This document shows, piece after piece, positions 34,571 through 43,476 of a DNA stretch of 64,000 bases (positions within the stretch are counted from its first letter, which is position 1; the number at the start of each line of letters is the position of its first letter). The notes under the pieces were generated by a model that was not told the origin of the DNA, made no database searches, and saw nothing but the letters and a program-made list of their open reading frames with translations. Position numbers and translations under genes: made by a program. This DNA comes from Arcanobacterium pluranimalium. Lineage in GTDB: Bacteria > Actinomycetota > Actinomycetes > Actinomycetales > Actinomycetaceae. The stretch is from positions 620,001 to 684,000 of the forward strand of contig NZ_JAFBCS010000001.1 in the NCBI RefSeq assembly GCF_016907845.1. Reading direction: 5' to 3'.

Positions 34571-36651
34571 CGCAGAGCTCCGAGGACGTCAGCAAGTTGT
34601 TCTTCAAGTTCGAAAAATCGATCCATGAGTATTTCTGAGGATTCGGGCTGCTGGTATTTGTAGAAGTATCGCTTGAAAGGGATTTCTGCCCCGATTTTTA
34701 TTGCTTTATCGGTTTCTTCGTCAACCCATACCGCGTCTGGTATGTAGGGCAGGACTTCTCGTTCCATATAGTCTTCGATGTTTTCGGTCAAGGTAACGAT
34801 TTCGGTGTCTTTGGTGGCCGGATCAAGTACGACGTTGCGCTTGCGGTCGTATTGGACGGGTGCGTTCTTGTCGATTTCGGAGAGCCGGTCTGCGACCTTT
34901 TCCAGTACCGCTTTCGTCTGGGCGGCGGTCTGCTTGACGCGATGATCGGGCAAGTCTGTGAGAACTACGCGGAGGTGTTTGATAAATTCCTTGGAATCTT
35001 GCCAGACCTGATCGCTGATGTTCTCTCGCAATATGGCAAGCATTTGTTCAAACACAGGCTCAGCCATTTCGAGGGCGGCCAGGGTCTTGTTTTGTTTCGC
35101 ATCCCGGTCTGCAGGGTCGATCAAGCGTAGTTCTTCGAGTTTGGCGGGGTTGTGCATGGTGTCATAGAACTTGCCTTCAGCAAGCCTTGCGATGCGTTCC
35201 TCAGTGATGCAGTAGTTGCGTTGTAGCGGCTGGTAGACGGCGTACTCGTGGTAGATGAATTCGTCTGCCTCCACAATCTTGCAGTTCTCGGTCTCTACGA
35301 AGTTCGTGTAGATCGAGACGATGTCCTTAATCTGTTCGTCGGAGATGTATCGCCGTTTCTTACCTAGCGAGCGTCGCATCGGGGTCCACATTTCGGTGGC
35401 GTCGATGAGTTGTACTTTGCCTCGCCGGTCGGGCCGCTTGTTGTTCGACAGCACCCACACGTAGATCGAGATGTCAGTGTTGTAGAACAGTGAGCCGGGT
35501 AGGCCGATGATGGCCTCAATGAGATCGCTTTCGAGTAGCCATCTGCGTACTTGTGACTCACCTGATGCGGTTCCGCCGGAGAACAGCGGGCTGCCGTTGG
35601 AGATGACGCAGGCCCTGCCCGCGTCTTTTTCCATTTTGTACACGATGTGCTGCATGAACAGCAGCTGCATATCGCCCGAGGTGGGGAGCCCAGCGGGGAA
35701 CCTGCTCAGCGAGGTGGGTTTGGCGTGCTCGGCTTTCACTGCTTTCTCCACACCGGTAGCGGCATCTTTACCGCCCCACGGTTGCCCAAAGGGTGGGTTC
35801 ACGAACTGCAACCGCATGTACTCGCCAGGGAAGCAATCCTCTTTCATGGTGTCAGCGAGCCGGATACTGTTCGCTCCCTGGTTCTTGATCAGCATGTCAG
35901 CTAGGCAGATGGCGTGAGATTCCGGGTTGACCTCTTGCCCGTACAGGTACACCGAGGCTTGAGGAGCCATGTCGGCGAGTTCTTCCTTAGCCACAGAAAG
36001 CATGCCACCTGTCCCACACGCCACGTCAGCGACGTTGATGTTTTTGCCTGGTTCGAACAGATCTTGACTGCCTTCCGCTAGCCCGAGACGGACGAGGAGA
36101 CGGACGACTTCGCGTGGCGTGTAGTGGTCACCGGCTTCCGCATTTTCAGAAAACCGGCGGATGAGCTCTTCGAACATGTAGCCCATGGCCACGTTATTGA
36201 TACGTTCTGGGGCAAGGTCAAGCTCAGCGAATTTCCTGACGACACCGGTCAGGCGCGAGCCTTTGTGCATTTTGTCGATTTGGCTGAAGAAGTCGAGTCC
36301 TTCGTCCTTGTCGAGGATCATACGAATATTTGGCGAGAACGCCTCCAGATAAGTTTTCAAGTTACGGTGAAGATGCGCAGGTTCTGCGAGCAGCTTCTCG
36401 AGCGTGTAGCGGCTTGTGTTGTAGAACGGGTAGCCACTGACCTGCTTCAAGATCGCATCAGGAGTGGTGTCATCTTGCTCGAAAACCACGCACACCGCAT
36501 CCTTGGTCTCTTCCAGAGCACACTCGAGCCTTCTGATGATTGTCATCGGAATGATGACGTCCTTGTACTTATCCGCCTGGTATGTGCCACGAAGGGAATT
36601 CGCGATGCTGAAAACGTGGTCGACTTGCTTCTTAACATCAATCTGAGACAT
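34567..36651 (-). CDS. hsdM: Type I restriction-modification system, DNA adenine methylase subunit
   Basis: A 694-residue N6-adenine methyltransferase, longer than classical HsdM (~500) because of an extended C-terminus. The N-terminal HsdM helical domain has DHVFSIANSLRGTYQADKYKDVIIPM. SAM motif I is NVADVACGTGGMLSVAKEEL near 208, and the catalytic NPPFGQPWGG is near 285. It methylates the target chosen by HsdS to protect host DNA. It follows the XRE-type regulator by 12 bases, and its stop overlaps the hsdS start (ATGA), so the operon reads regulator, M, S, R leftward. With hsdS frameshifted, methylation specificity may be lost or altered. Confidence 0.92.
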   Translation of the reverse strand: MSQIDVKKQVDHVFSIANSLRGTYQADKYKDVIIPMTIIRRLECALEETKDAVCVVFEQDDTTPDAILKQVSGYPFYNTSRYTLEKLLAEPAHLHRNLKTYLEAFSPNIRMILDKDEGLDFFSQIDKMHKGSRLTGVVRKFAELDLAPERINNVAMGYMFEELIRRFSENAEAGDHYTPREVVRLLVRLGLAEGSQDLFEPGKNINVADVACGTGGMLSVAKEELADMAPQASVYLYGQEVNPESHAICLADMLIKNQGANSIRLADTMKEDCFPGEYMRLQFVNPPFGQPWGGKDAATGVEKAVKAEHAKPTSLSRFPAGLPTSGDMQLLFMQHIVYKMEKDAGRACVISNGSPLFSGGTASGESQVRRWLLESDLIEAIIGLPGSLFYNTDISIYVWVLSNNKRPDRRGKVQLIDATEMWTPMRRSLGKKRRYISDEQIKDIVSIYTNFVETENCKIVEADEFIYHEYAVYQPLQRNYCITEERIARLAEGKFYDTMHNPAKLEELRLIDPADRDAKQNKTLAALEMAEPVFEQMLAILRENISDQVWQDSKEFIKHLRVVLTDLPDHRVKQTAAQTKAVLEKVADRLSEIDKNAPVQYDRKRNVVLDPATKDTEIVTLTENIEDYMEREVLPYIPDAVWVDEETDKAIKIGAEIPFKRYFYKYQQPESSEILMDRFFELEEQLADVLGALR

Positions 36652-36663
36652 GGGTGGGTTCCT

Positions 36664-36906
36664 TTAAGCTTCTTCTACGGGGATGACTTCGACGATGTCG
36701 CCGATCTGGCAACCCAGGACCTGGCAGATCCGCAGGAGCACATCGGTGGTGACGTTGTCGCCGTTGTTGAGCCTGGCCATCGTGGTGGATGAAAGATTGG
36801 CTTCCTCACGCAGGTCCTGCTTGAGCTTGTCTTTATCCACGAGCAGCTTCCACAGGGGCTTGTAGGAGGCTTTGACCTGGAGGTCGAATTCGATTCTCTT
36901 ACTCAC
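36664..36906 (-). CDS. XRE-family helix-turn-helix regulator
   Basis: An 80-residue Cro/C1-type protein. The helix-turn-helix spans ~30-75 (LKQDLREEANLSSTTMARLNNGDNVTTDVLLRICQVLGCQIGDIVEVI). The GTG start at 36906 overlaps the end of the ABC-type ATPase gene; longer in-frame starts would run far into that gene. It lies between the ABC-type three-gene set and hsdM, and it probably times expression of the methylase operon, as small regulators of restriction systems do. That role is inferred. Confidence 0.82.
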   Translation of the reverse strand: MSKRIEFDLQVKASYKPLWKLLVDKDKLKQDLREEANLSSTTMARLNNGDNVTTDVLLRICQVLGCQIGDIVEVIPVEEA

Positions 36907-38557
36907 CGCTATTTCGCGTCCTCTTCTTTTTGCTCCATGACCGGCCAAAGAGTTCCCTTCCAGGCTCAAGGTGGATGAATGCTGTTTCAGTCAAGATCTG
37001 TTGGGTTTCCTTCGAGTAGCGGCTGATTTTGTCGATCGCGAGGAAGACCTGCTTTTCCTGGCGCGCATAGACCTGTGCGATGCCGTCGAAGGCTTGGTCT
37101 TCGATGGGCTGGACGAGCATCGAGTCGTGTGCGACTGCTGGCAGGAGCGTTGTTTCCAGCATTGCCAGATCGAAGGAGATCAGTCCGCGTTGGGTAGAGC
37201 CCGTTCCTGAGTCGTTCTCAATCTCGTAGGAGTATTTGTCGACCGATGGAATCTGGATGCTTGGTGGGGTTCGTTCCTCACGGGTGATTTCCCCATCTAT
37301 ACGCTGCATCGCGCCGTTGAGCTTGTGTTCGATGTCCTTCAGGATCGATGCGGATGCTTCGTCGAGTGCCTCGGAAGCTTGCTTCTTGGCAGCCGCGAGT
37401 CGCTGCTCGTCATGGAAAGCCTTGTTGGCGTTGCGCAGTGATCGGATCTGGCGATCGAGTTCGCTGTAGGCACGGATATCGGCCTGCGTTGCCGTGGGCG
37501 CGACGGAAAGTTCCTCGAGCCGGGAGTTGAGTTGTCCAAGACGCTGCTGAATTCGCCCACGTTCTTCTTCCAACTGCTTAGTTTCTGCTTTGAACTCGGC
37601 GTCCAGAACCTGACGGATACTGCGGTGGAAGTGTTCGATGCTCTCGATGTGTTCGATATTTGCCTCTGGGAAGAAATCGCGCAAGGAATCGAATTTCTTA
37701 GTCAGGCTGACGTCGGTTGAGATGCCCTTTGCCTGTCGCATGGCATTGATTTGTCGACCGAGCTGGTTGAAGCGCCGCAGCAAGGGCTCGCGTTCTACCT
37801 GCACCTCGTTGATGGCTGCCTGTTGAGCTGAGGTGTAGTCCTTAGCAGTCAATCCTGCGCGGAGTCCTGCTTGGTCGCGTTCGGTCTCGAGATCTTCGAT
37901 TCGCTGAGTGTTGTTTTTGACCTCGGTGATGCTCCTTGCTCGGGGGAAGTCGTAGTACCGCCCGGCTGCATTGAACAGATCCAGCTCTCGAACAGCCTCA
38001 TCCTTGGCAGCCATGAAGCCTTGAAGCTTGGTGTACTCATCAACCAGCATCAGGAGACGCTTGACGCCGTCAGCTTGGGTATCTCGGGGGTGCGCAAGAA
38101 GTGGGTGGTCGACATCGGAGTTTTTCCGTTGCCAGATGCGGAAGAAGTTACTGACTGCTTGGCGGAGCGTGATGCCAGCATCTTGAAGTCCATACTGGGT
38201 GCCGACAAAGCCCTTGAAGTCCTCGAGTGTCATGGTGCGCAGTGCTCGGTATTCCTTGTCGCACAAGGTAACCGTGTTGGGGGTGTCAGTAGCTCGCCGG
38301 AAGTAGTGGGCCTCACCTCCGAGGAGGAACGCGAAGCGGATCTCGTGGTGACCGATGTTCTTGACGACATCCTTGGCTTTGTCGATGTAGTCAGAGCCGC
38401 CAAAGCAAAAATCGAGGGCCAGCAGCGTGGTGGACTTACCGATGGAGTTCTCGGTGTTTTCCGTACCGAGCACCGTGTTAAGCCCCTCGCTCAAGCGCAA
38501 TGGGCCTGGGCGTTGTTCATCGTGATAGAACGCGTCACTGTCAAACTCGACCAACAT
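36899..38557 (-). CDS. DUF2326-type ABC/SMC-like ATPase of an ABC-three-component system
   Basis: A 552-residue predicted ATPase. The Walker A loop is unusual but clear, GTENTENSIGKSTTL near residues 32-46. Long alternating charged helices at ~180-420 suggest an SMC/Rad50-like coiled coil (QLEEERGRIQQRLGQLNSRLEEL). The C-terminal region, ending with the ELFGRSWS block, carries the rest of the ATPase fold, as in DUF2326 proteins. ATG 38557 starts the family-like sequence; the longer frame overlaps the upstream gene. Together with the next two genes it matches the layout of the ABC-3C class of conflict systems: ATPase, small middle component and large third component. Function in defence is inferred from this class. 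Confidence 0.65.
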   Translation of the reverse strand: MLVEFDSDAFYHDEQRPGPLRLSEGLNTVLGTENTENSIGKSTTLLALDFCFGGSDYIDKAKDVVKNIGHHEIRFAFLLGGEAHYFRRATDTPNTVTLCDKEYRALRTMTLEDFKGFVGTQYGLQDAGITLRQAVSNFFRIWQRKNSDVDHPLLAHPRDTQADGVKRLLMLVDEYTKLQGFMAAKDEAVRELDLFNAAGRYYDFPRARSITEVKNNTQRIEDLETERDQAGLRAGLTAKDYTSAQQAAINEVQVEREPLLRRFNQLGRQINAMRQAKGISTDVSLTKKFDSLRDFFPEANIEHIESIEHFHRSIRQVLDAEFKAETKQLEEERGRIQQRLGQLNSRLEELSVAPTATQADIRAYSELDRQIRSLRNANKAFHDEQRLAAAKKQASEALDEASASILKDIEHKLNGAMQRIDGEITREERTPPSIQIPSVDKYSYEIENDSGTGSTQRGLISFDLAMLETTLLPAVAHDSMLVQPIEDQAFDGIAQVYARQEKQVFLAIDKISRYSKETQQILTETAFIHLEPGRELFGRSWSKKKRTRNSGE

Positions 38558-38774
38558 AGTGGAGCACCTCCTCCGGATAGAGCAGCTCGATCTGGCCGAG
38601 TGCGAATAAACAGTCCAACGTGTCGACGAACTCGTCCACGTCGGCAAACTTCGATCTGACCTTCTTGTATAAAGTGGCGGGGCTGAGATCTCGATCGGAC
38701 AGATGTTTCAGGATCGGCGGTAACTGGCTCAGCGTGGACTGCGAGTAGGGGGTGACTTTGCTAGGCAATCGCAT
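38541..38774 (-). CDS. Small middle component of an ABC-three-component system
   Basis: A 77-residue protein, probably a small winged-helix fold: LSQLPPILKHLSDRDLSPATLYKKVRSKFADVDEFVDTLDCLFALGQIELL. It overlaps the upstream gene at its start (ATG inside the last codons of that gene) and the ATPase gene at its end, so the three are tightly coupled. Size, fold and position fit the middle component that links ATPase and effector in ABC-3C systems. No catalytic residues are visible. Confidence 0.55.
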   Translation of the reverse strand: MRLPSKVTPYSQSTLSQLPPILKHLSDRDLSPATLYKKVRSKFADVDEFVDTLDCLFALGQIELLYPEEVLHYVGRV

Positions 38775-40002
38775 CGAACACCTCACAGTTTTGAACGAAG
38801 AAGCACGTCACTATGACCGACGCGCTGAGGTTCACCGAGTCGGAGTTGGTGTGGATCCAATCAGCAACTTGATCGAACATCGCCTGCTGGTCATCGGTGT
38901 GCTGGGACGCCTGGTCGTAAAAGTCGGCGACTTGCCCGGCGATCGCGTCGAATCTGCTGCGACCTCTGGCGCCTTCGAGAGCGCGGAACTCTTGCTCGAT
39001 GATGCGGTACCACTGCAAGACATGGATCTTGATCCGCTCGGCGAGCTCAAAGTACTCGGGCCTGACCTTTTCAGCGACTCGCACCGCGTCCAACGTCAGC
39101 TCCGGGATGACTCCGGTGACGATGCGTTCCCCAAGAGTTTCGATGACAGAGGTGATCGCTGGGTGGAGTTGCGAATCGAGCGCAGTGTCCTGAAGGGCCG
39201 TTGCAGCGATCCTACGATTTCGAATGCTTCGGAGCTTGTTTACGACATCAGACACTTCAAGCAACGTGTCATTGGTGGACACAAGTTTGGCACACTTGAC
39301 ACACACCGCTTCCCGGTCGATCTCAGCAGTGTAGTCGTCAATGGTGAAAGAGACAATCTCGAAGAATGGTCGCCGTTCGCCTTTAATGGTCTTCACAAGT
39401 CGTTCTTTGCGGCATAGCGGACACAAGTCTCCATTGCGGGCTGCAAGCACGACATCCGTAGCGGTCAAGGAGCCGTTATCAGTTCGCTTCTTGTTGGGCC
39501 TTGAGATAGCCGATAGAAACGTATCAGCGTAGAACGACACGTCATCGTTGTCTGCGGCGTAGAGCAGGTCTTCGGCGGCGTCGACACTGATGTCGGGATC
39601 GTCTTTGATCAGTTCGATCAGCTCAGTTTTGAAGTCAACTTCGCGCATGGGAGCAATATCTTGGGTGATCTTTCCGAACGCTTCACGTGCAGCCCCACGC
39701 AATCCAGGTTGGTTCAAAATAGGCCCGAATCCGGTGTGCAACTCGATTTTCTGGCTGAGTAGGCCGTTAACCGTTTTCGGGCTGCGCCAAACGTCCCAGC
39801 CGTCTTTGTCCGCAACGGGAGCGAAGTCCTGAATCCAGCGTAAGAGCACCTCCACGACGTAGGCATCGGTTGAGGTCATCTTTGGTCGCGCTGTCGACGG
39901 CTTCTTGGCTCCCTGCCTGGTCGGAGTGGTGTAACTCGCTGCTGGCTGGATGAGCACCTTTTGCAGTGCGCGCGCGAAGGTCGCGAAGCACAGCTGGCTC
40001 AT
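38761..40002 (-). CDS. Large third component of an ABC-three-component system, zinc-binding
   Basis: A 413-residue protein when started at ATG 40002 (MSQLCFATFARALQK). Residues ~40-180 are helical and charged. A four-cysteine cluster, LCPLC near 193-197 and CVKC near 232, probably binds zinc as a ribbon or HNH-like finger. The C-terminal ~130 residues include helices and a conserved-looking hydrophobic end (FFVQNCEVFDAIA). It resembles the effector or adaptor component of ABC-3C systems, first in the leftward operon. Whether it is a nuclease is not decided by the visible residues. The region upstream contains no gene until the phage-type module on the opposite strand. Confidence 0.5.
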   Translation of the reverse strand: MSQLCFATFARALQKVLIQPAASYTTPTRQGAKKPSTARPKMTSTDAYVVEVLLRWIQDFAPVADKDGWDVWRSPKTVNGLLSQKIELHTGFGPILNQPGLRGAAREAFGKITQDIAPMREVDFKTELIELIKDDPDISVDAAEDLLYAADNDDVSFYADTFLSAISRPNKKRTDNGSLTATDVVLAARNGDLCPLCRKERLVKTIKGERRPFFEIVSFTIDDYTAEIDREAVCVKCAKLVSTNDTLLEVSDVVNKLRSIRNRRIAATALQDTALDSQLHPAITSVIETLGERIVTGVIPELTLDAVRVAEKVRPEYFELAERIKIHVLQWYRIIEQEFRALEGARGRSRFDAIAGQVADFYDQASQHTDDQQAMFDQVADWIHTNSDSVNLSASVIVTCFFVQNCEVFDAIA

Positions 40003-40280
40003 CAAAAACCTCCCTTGGGAAAAGAGGACCAAAACAGCACCAAAACCGGGGCAAGGACTTTTTCTCGCCCGATTTTTAGTCTCGAAGTACTTCCGGAGGC
40101 GTCCGCTGAGTACCTAAAGATAGTGATCTTAAGTCTACCGCTGATGTCCTTCGAAGGAGTCTAGGACACTCTGTGAGTGAACTAGACGGCTGCGGGACCT
40201 GAGTGGCCACGACGGTTCCGTGACCTACAAGTGCCGCGTGCTGATCACACAAGGCCGTCGACCACCAGGGAGACGCGTAA

Positions 40281-40325
40281 GAGAAGCAAGTGGCAGGTAC
40301 CCGACATTCGGGTGCTTGCCTTCTC
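40281..40325. other. Strong hairpin in the leader of the phage-type module
   Basis: The core ACCCGA-cat-TCGGGT is extended by GGCAG/TTGCC-type pairs and then by GAGAAG (40281-40286) with CTTCTC (40320-40325). No T-run follows. It may be a terminator for upstream transcription or a structured leader; the strand is not decided. Confidence 0.5.
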
Positions 40326-40385
40326 GTTTCTCTGCCCATCTCTTCTGAACCGTCGACACCGAGCTTGCTTACTTAAGCGGGTCTC

Positions 40386-40400
40386 CCTCCTCAGGAGGGA
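40386..40400 (+). promoter_or_regulatory. Hairpin over the ribosome site of the sigma-like gene
   Basis: CCCTCCT and AGGAGGG are perfect arms around a single base. The right arm contains the consensus ribosome site AGGAGG (40393-40398), seven bases ahead of the TTG start at 40406. Folding would hide the site, and the left arm equals an anti-Shine-Dalgarno sequence. Translational control is a reasonable inference. Confidence 0.5.
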
Positions 40401-40405
40401 TTCCC

Positions 40406-41032
40406 TTGACAACACAACCAAATAGAAACATCAGCGAGCCGTACTGCGTGCGGACCAAGAAGGTCGGCGACAAGGTCTACACCCAGATCTATGTGCCTTC
40501 GACCATCTCGAAGGACGGCGCTCAGAACTATGCGTGGATCGAACTCGTCGACCCGCCGACCGGAGATGACGACCTCGGGCTGAACGCCGAGGATATGCTT
40601 GCCTTGCTCTACGACCCGACATATGTGCCGGAGTGGAAAATCGCATATCTGCGAAACGCCTACCACAGTTTTCGTGCCGCTGAGAACGCTCGAAACCGTG
40701 GCGACCTCTCCTATAGCGACTGGGAAGTCGAGGTCCATGACGGACCGCAATACGTGAACGTCTCGGTTCACGAAGACCAGATCGACAGTGAGCTGGTTGT
40801 CGATTGGCTGCTTTCCCAGGTCAGCGACGTGCAGGCCGAGCAGATCCGTCTGCATGTGTTCGAGCGGCTCTCGTTCGTCGAGATCGCTCGTAAGGAGCTG
40901 CCTAGTGCTGATGATGCCGAGATCGCGCGGCGCGCGAACAGCATTGGGCGTTCGGTTAAGCGGGCCTTGAAAAAGCTTCGGGAATTCATCGAGCAGGAGT
41001 GTCCGGATCTGTGTCCTGTCACGGGCATATGA
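40406..41032 (+). CDS. Phage-type sigma-70-like (region 4) regulatory protein
   Basis: A 208-residue protein with a TTG start behind a consensus AGGAGG. The N-terminal half has no recognised domain. The C-terminal ~60 residues resemble a sigma region 4/ArpU-like helix-turn-helix: QAEQIRLHVFERLSFVEIARKE, then ARRANSIGRSVKRALKKLREFI. Similar proteins open the replication or late-gene modules of phages and integrative elements of Gram-positive bacteria. It is the first gene of a rightward run that continues to 45.7 kb. Sigma-factor activity is inferred from the helix-turn-helix; no region 2 is present. Confidence 0.55.
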   Translation: MTTQPNRNISEPYCVRTKKVGDKVYTQIYVPSTISKDGAQNYAWIELVDPPTGDDDLGLNAEDMLALLYDPTYVPEWKIAYLRNAYHSFRAAENARNRGDLSYSDWEVEVHDGPQYVNVSVHEDQIDSELVVDWLLSQVSDVQAEQIRLHVFERLSFVEIARKELPSADDAEIARRANSIGRSVKRALKKLREFIEQECPDLCPVTGI

Positions 41033-41095
41033 GTGCCCGGCCCACACGAAGGCCAGCACAAACCGACGCTCATCTGATTCATAAAGGAGGAAACG

Positions 41096-41338
41096 ATGGC
41101 CAAACATCGTCTCAAGGTCACGTTAACTGACCATCCCGAACCTGACGCTGCGGTCTCTACCCGCAAGGTCAGCATCCGAAGCAAGATCGCCCGCAAGCTG
41201 CTCGGCAACCCCCGGCAGCTCACCGTTCTCGTGCCGGGCAACCAGGTCCGATCAGTAGAAATCATCCGCCCAGACGACGATCTCATGGCCTTGGCCCGTG
41301 CCGTCGGCGTTACCCGGAGCGGTGGTGATGCCGCGTGA
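41096..41338 (+). CDS. Small basic protein of the phage-type module
   Basis: An 80-residue, strongly basic protein with a very good ribosome site (AAAGGAGG) nine bases before the ATG. It contains VSTRKVSIRSKIARKLLG and a probable small beta-rich second half (RQLTVLVPGNQVRSVEIIRP). No family is recognised. Its end overlaps the next start (GTGA), so the two are coupled. Confidence 0.65.
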   Translation: MAKHRLKVTLTDHPEPDAAVSTRKVSIRSKIARKLLGNPRQLTVLVPGNQVRSVEIIRPDDDLMALARAVGVTRSGGDAA

Positions 41339-41745
41339 ACGTCACCGAAGCGAACCGCTACATCAGCGCGCTGAACCGGATCGCAGAAGGGGTCATGATG
41401 TTGGCATCTGCGATCGAAGAGGCCGCGTGGGAATCGTTCGAGGACCACCCGGGCATGTCGGGGGCTCGCCCGATCACCGCAGCCCAGCTCGCCCAGCCAG
41501 CGCTGGAAGCTGCAGCCGAAGAGTACGAAGCGACCCACCAGCCGCCCGCCCCGGCACCTGCTCCGGAGGTTGTGCCGGTGTCGTTGGAGCAGATCCGCAC
41601 GGTGTTGGCGCGCCTGTCGCAGGCAGGTCACACCGCGCAGGTGCGTGAGCTGATCCAGGCCGCTGGTGCGAACAAGCTCTCCGAGGTTGACCCCTCCAAG
41701 TTCGGGCAGCTGTTGGAGCAGGCGGAGGCTATCACCGATGCCTGA
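41335..41745 (+). CDS. Hypothetical protein of the phage-type module
   Basis: A 136-residue acidic protein with a GTG start inside the end of the preceding gene. The N-terminal helical part (TEANRYISALNRIAEGVMMLASAIEEAAW) is followed by a Pro/Ala-rich linker (PPAPAPAPEV) and a C-terminal helical domain resembling rRNA-like phage helix bundles (LEQIRTVLARLSQAGHTAQVRELIQAAG...LEQAEAI). The end overlaps the DUF2800 start. This kind of two-part protein often precedes DUF2800 in phage replication modules. Function unknown. Confidence 0.65.
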   Translation: MNVTEANRYISALNRIAEGVMMLASAIEEAAWESFEDHPGMSGARPITAAQLAQPALEAAAEEYEATHQPPAPAPAPEVVPVSLEQIRTVLARLSQAGHTAQVRELIQAAGANKLSEVDPSKFGQLLEQAEAITDA

Positions 41746-42840
41746 CCAGCACGCACTTTTGAGCGCGTCCGGTGCTCACCGGTGGCTTTCCTGCCCGCCG
41801 TCGGCGACGCTGGAGGCCAGGTTACCCGAGTCCTCCTCGTCCGCTGCCGAGCAAGGAACCGCTGCTCATTCCTTGGCGGAATGGAAACTGCGCCGCGCCC
41901 TGCATGATTCCCCGACTACGAAGCCGGTCTCGGGCTGGATCGATGCCGAAATGGATGCGCTCACGGACGACTATGCGGCCTTCGTTCAGGAGCGGCTGCG
42001 CGATGTGCACCAGGAGTGTGCTGATCCGCAGGTGCTCATCGAGCAGCGCCTGGACTTCTCCCACGTGGTGCCGGGTGGCTTCGGCACCGGCAACTGCGTG
42101 ATCATCGCTGAGCTCAGGCTTCAGATCATCGATTTGAAGTACGGCCAGGGTGTCATGGTCGAAGCCGAGCACAATCCGCAGCTCATGCTGTATGCGCTCG
42201 GAGCGTTGAACGCGTTCGGGTCGCTGTACGACATAAGCGAAGTGGCGGTGACGATCTTCCAGCCCAGGCGCTCGAACGTCTCGACGTGGACGATCCCGGT
42301 GGCCAAGCTGGAGGCGTGGACAGAACAGGTGGTGAAGCCTCGTGCCGCGTTAGCAGCTCGTGGGGATGGCGAGTTCGCACCCGGTGAGTGGTGCCGGTTC
42401 TGCAAACTCGTACCCACCTGCCGCACGCGCGCTGAGACGAACCTAGTGCTTGCCCAGCATGAGTTAGCGCCACCTGCCGAGCTCACCGATGCCGAGATCG
42501 CACAGGTGCTGGCCCAGCTGCCGGACCTGAAAGCGTGGGCTGCCGATGTGGAAGCACACGCGCTGTCGCTGGCGGTGAACCAGGGCAAGACCTGGCCCAG
42601 GTTCAAGCTCGTCGAAGGCCGCTCGGTCCGCAATACTCCGACGAGTCCGCTGTCGTCCAGGCGGCTGAGGCAGCCGGTGTCGACGTGTGGGATCGCAAGC
42701 TCAAGACCATCACCGCGCTGGAGAAGCAGCTGGGTAAGAAACGGTTCGCCGAACTGCTCGGGGATCTGGTGGCCAAACCTGCCGGTAAGCCCACCCTCGT
42801 TCCTGAATCAGACAAACGGCCAGCACTGGAAATCCAGTAA
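41738..42840 (+). pseudogene. DUF2800 (Cas4-like nuclease fold) gene with a one-base frameshift
   Basis: The first ~300 residues follow DUF2800 closely: SASGAHRWLSCPPSATLEARLPE, IDLKYGQGVMVEAEHNPQLMLYALGA and a Cys cluster WCRFCKLVPTCRTRAE. At 42632-42633 an A seems to be missing. Restoring it gives RSVRKYSDESAVVQAAEAAG, which continues in the other frame to the proper family end (ITALEKQLGKKRFAELLGDLV...LVPESDKRPALEIQ). As read, the protein ends in unrelated sequence at 42883. In the nuclease-like core the segment GTGNC has Asn where family members usually have Asp, so catalysis may also be lost. It is part of a recombination/replication cassette with DUF2815. Confidence 0.7.
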
Positions 42841-42901
42841 GCGGCAGGCGAATTCACTCCAATTTCAACGAAGTAACCAATAGAAAGAAGGTAAGACAAG
42901 C

Positions 42902-43459
42902 ATGTCTAGCATCAACAATCCGACCCGTGTGGTCACCGGCGAGGTCCGCCTGTCGTATGCCAACATTTTCGAGGCGAAGTCCATCCAGGGCGGCAAACCC
43001 AAATACTCGGTCTCCTTGATTATCCCGAAGTCCGACACCGAGATCCTGGCCACGATCGAACGCGCCATCGACGCAGCGATCGACGCTGGTATTGGGAAGT
43101 TTGGTGGCAAGCGCCCGAACAAGGCTGCGCTCAAGCTGCCGCTGCGTGACGGCGATATTGATCGTGACGATGCGGCGTATGCGAACGCGATGTTCGTCAA
43201 CGCCAACTCCACCACGCCACCCCAGGTCGTCGGTACTGATCTGCAGCCGATTCTCGACACCACCGAGGTGTATTCGGGCTGCTACGCCCGAGTGAGCGTG
43301 TCGTTTTATGCGTTCAACACGAACGGGAACAAGGGGATCGCCTGTGGGCTGGGCAACATCCAAAAGCTCCGCGACGGCGAACCGCTTGGCGGTAACCGCA
43401 TCAGCGCTGAGGACGACTTCGGAGCCTTCACCGCCACCACAGACGGCTTCCTCAACTAA
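42902..43459 (+). CDS. DUF2815 protein (predicted phage single-strand DNA-binding type)
   Basis: A 185-residue protein. Recognisable family segments are RVVTGEVRLSYANIFEAKSIQGGKPKYSVSLIIPKSD and YSGCYARVSVSFYAFNTNGNKGIACGLGNIQKLRDGEPLGG. DUF2815 proteins are thought to act as single-strand DNA-binding partners in phage replication modules next to DUF2800 and a family A polymerase, exactly as here. The ribosome site is AGAAAGAAGG. It appears intact. Confidence 0.8.
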   Translation: MSSINNPTRVVTGEVRLSYANIFEAKSIQGGKPKYSVSLIIPKSDTEILATIERAIDAAIDAGIGKFGGKRPNKAALKLPLRDGDIDRDDAAYANAMFVNANSTTPPQVVGTDLQPILDTTEVYSGCYARVSVSFYAFNTNGNKGIACGLGNIQKLRDGEPLGGNRISAEDDFGAFTATTDGFLN

Positions 43460-43476
43460 CAGAAAGGAAAACCATC

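Larger units (their letters stand above)
40003..40405. other. Divergent gap between the ABC-type operon and the phage-type module
   Basis: About 400 bases without a gene. It should hold the promoter of the leftward operon and the start signals of the phage-type module. Two structured elements are listed separately at 40281-40325 and 40386-40400. No integrase, direct-repeat attachment site or tRNA remnant is seen. Confidence 0.5.
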
